Below, piece after piece: positions 5,321 through 5,415 of a stretch of 5,415 nucleotides of DNA; position 1 is the first letter of the stretch, and each line of letters opens with the position of its first letter. The notes below the pieces were generated by a model. It did not search any database, was not told the origin of the DNA, and saw nothing but the letters and a program-made list of their open reading frames with translations. The stretch covers positions 1 through 5,415 of the forward strand of contig JAFTHD010000036.1 of assembly GCA_017457585.1 (NCBI GenBank), written 5' to 3'. A program made the translations under genes and the position numbers. Origin of the DNA: Bacillota bacterium (lineage in GTDB: Bacteria > Bacillota_A > Clostridia > Peptostreptococcales > Anaerovoracaceae).

Positions 5321-5414
5321 TCTTTGGACCTATGAATTTGCTCCAAAAGACCCACAACTTTGCAAATAACCAAGATAACTTGGGTCTTCTCGCCAAAAAA
5401 CGTAGGTCCAAAGA
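5321..5414. repeat. 94-bp nested inverted repeat at the right edge
   Basis: The outer arms TCTTTGGACCTA (5321-5332) and TAGGTCCAAAGA (5403-5414) are perfect 12-bp reverse complements. After exactly 14 bp on each side come inner arms AAGACCCA (5347-5354) and TGGGTCTT (5381-5388), also perfect, around a 26-bp centre. A competing hairpin, CCAAG (5370-5374) with CTTGG (5379-5383) and an ATAA loop, shares bases with the right inner arm. The whole is therefore a symmetric, partly diverged palindrome. No ORF of note lies inside and no U-tract follows the left edge, so it is not an ordinary terminator. It could be a miniature inverted-repeat element, the end of an insertion sequence that continues to the right, or a structured RNA. 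It may extend past 5415. Confidence 0.65.
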
Positions 5415-5415
5415 C

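Noticed and set aside
1..5415. CRISPR array, tRNA or rRNA genes, phage or integrase genes
   Set aside because: No regularly spaced direct repeats, no tRNA-like cloverleaf and no rRNA segment or recombinase motif were found on reading both strands by eye.

Overview
The window looks like chromosome of a low-to-moderate GC, anaerobic-type Bacillota, most likely class Clostridia. The reasons are strong purine-rich Shine-Dalgarno sites, the family mix (an RPP-type GTPase carrying a YacP/NYN tail, a TatD-associated-type short radical SAM protein, a small DUF6487-like zinc ribbon), and tight co-directional gene packing. Genus-level assignment is not possible from what is visible.

Layout. Positions 1-209 are non-coding and hold a 27-bp dyad resembling a MerR-family operator, a leftward terminator-like hairpin, and a candidate promoter and AGGAGG site for the first gene. 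Positions 210-1085 (+) encode a ten-helix EamA/DMT-family transporter. Convergent with it, and only 11 bp away, is a leftward brnT-brnA type II toxin-antitoxin operon (1097-1580). It is driven by a near-textbook promoter (TTGACA, 17-bp spacer, TATAAT) whose spacer and -10 box are overlaid by a perfect 20-bp palindrome, the likely BrnA operator. Positions 1733-5198 (-) look like a three-gene operon, in transcription order: radical SAM protein (195 aa), 868-aa translational GTPase fused to an NYN endoribonuclease domain, and 70-aa CxxC/CxxC zinc-ribbon protein. The two gaps are 29 bp each, and a weak terminator hairpin follows the last gene. The right end (5199-5415) is non-coding; it holds a weak promoter candidate and a 94-bp nested inverted repeat that reaches the window edge.

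The most interesting object is the 868-aa protein. Residues 1 to about 630 are a complete Tet(M)/EF-G-like ribosome-binding GTPase, but its domain IV tip lacks the Ser-Pro-Val-Ser-Thr-Pro loop of tetracycline-protection proteins. Residues about 710-850 are a full NYN domain of the YacP/Rae1 type with its acidic residues intact, joined through a glycine-rich and then basic linker. Because Rae1 is an endoribonuclease that acts on mRNA in the ribosomal A site, and RPP/EF-G proteins dock at that same site, the natural hypothesis is a one-polypeptide GTPase-plus-nuclease that recognises a ribosome state and cuts the mRNA in it. The fusion architecture is, as far as I recall, found in other Clostridia under generic translation-factor names; its biological role is what appears undescribed. 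The radical SAM and zinc-ribbon neighbours are candidates for the same process only by operon context.
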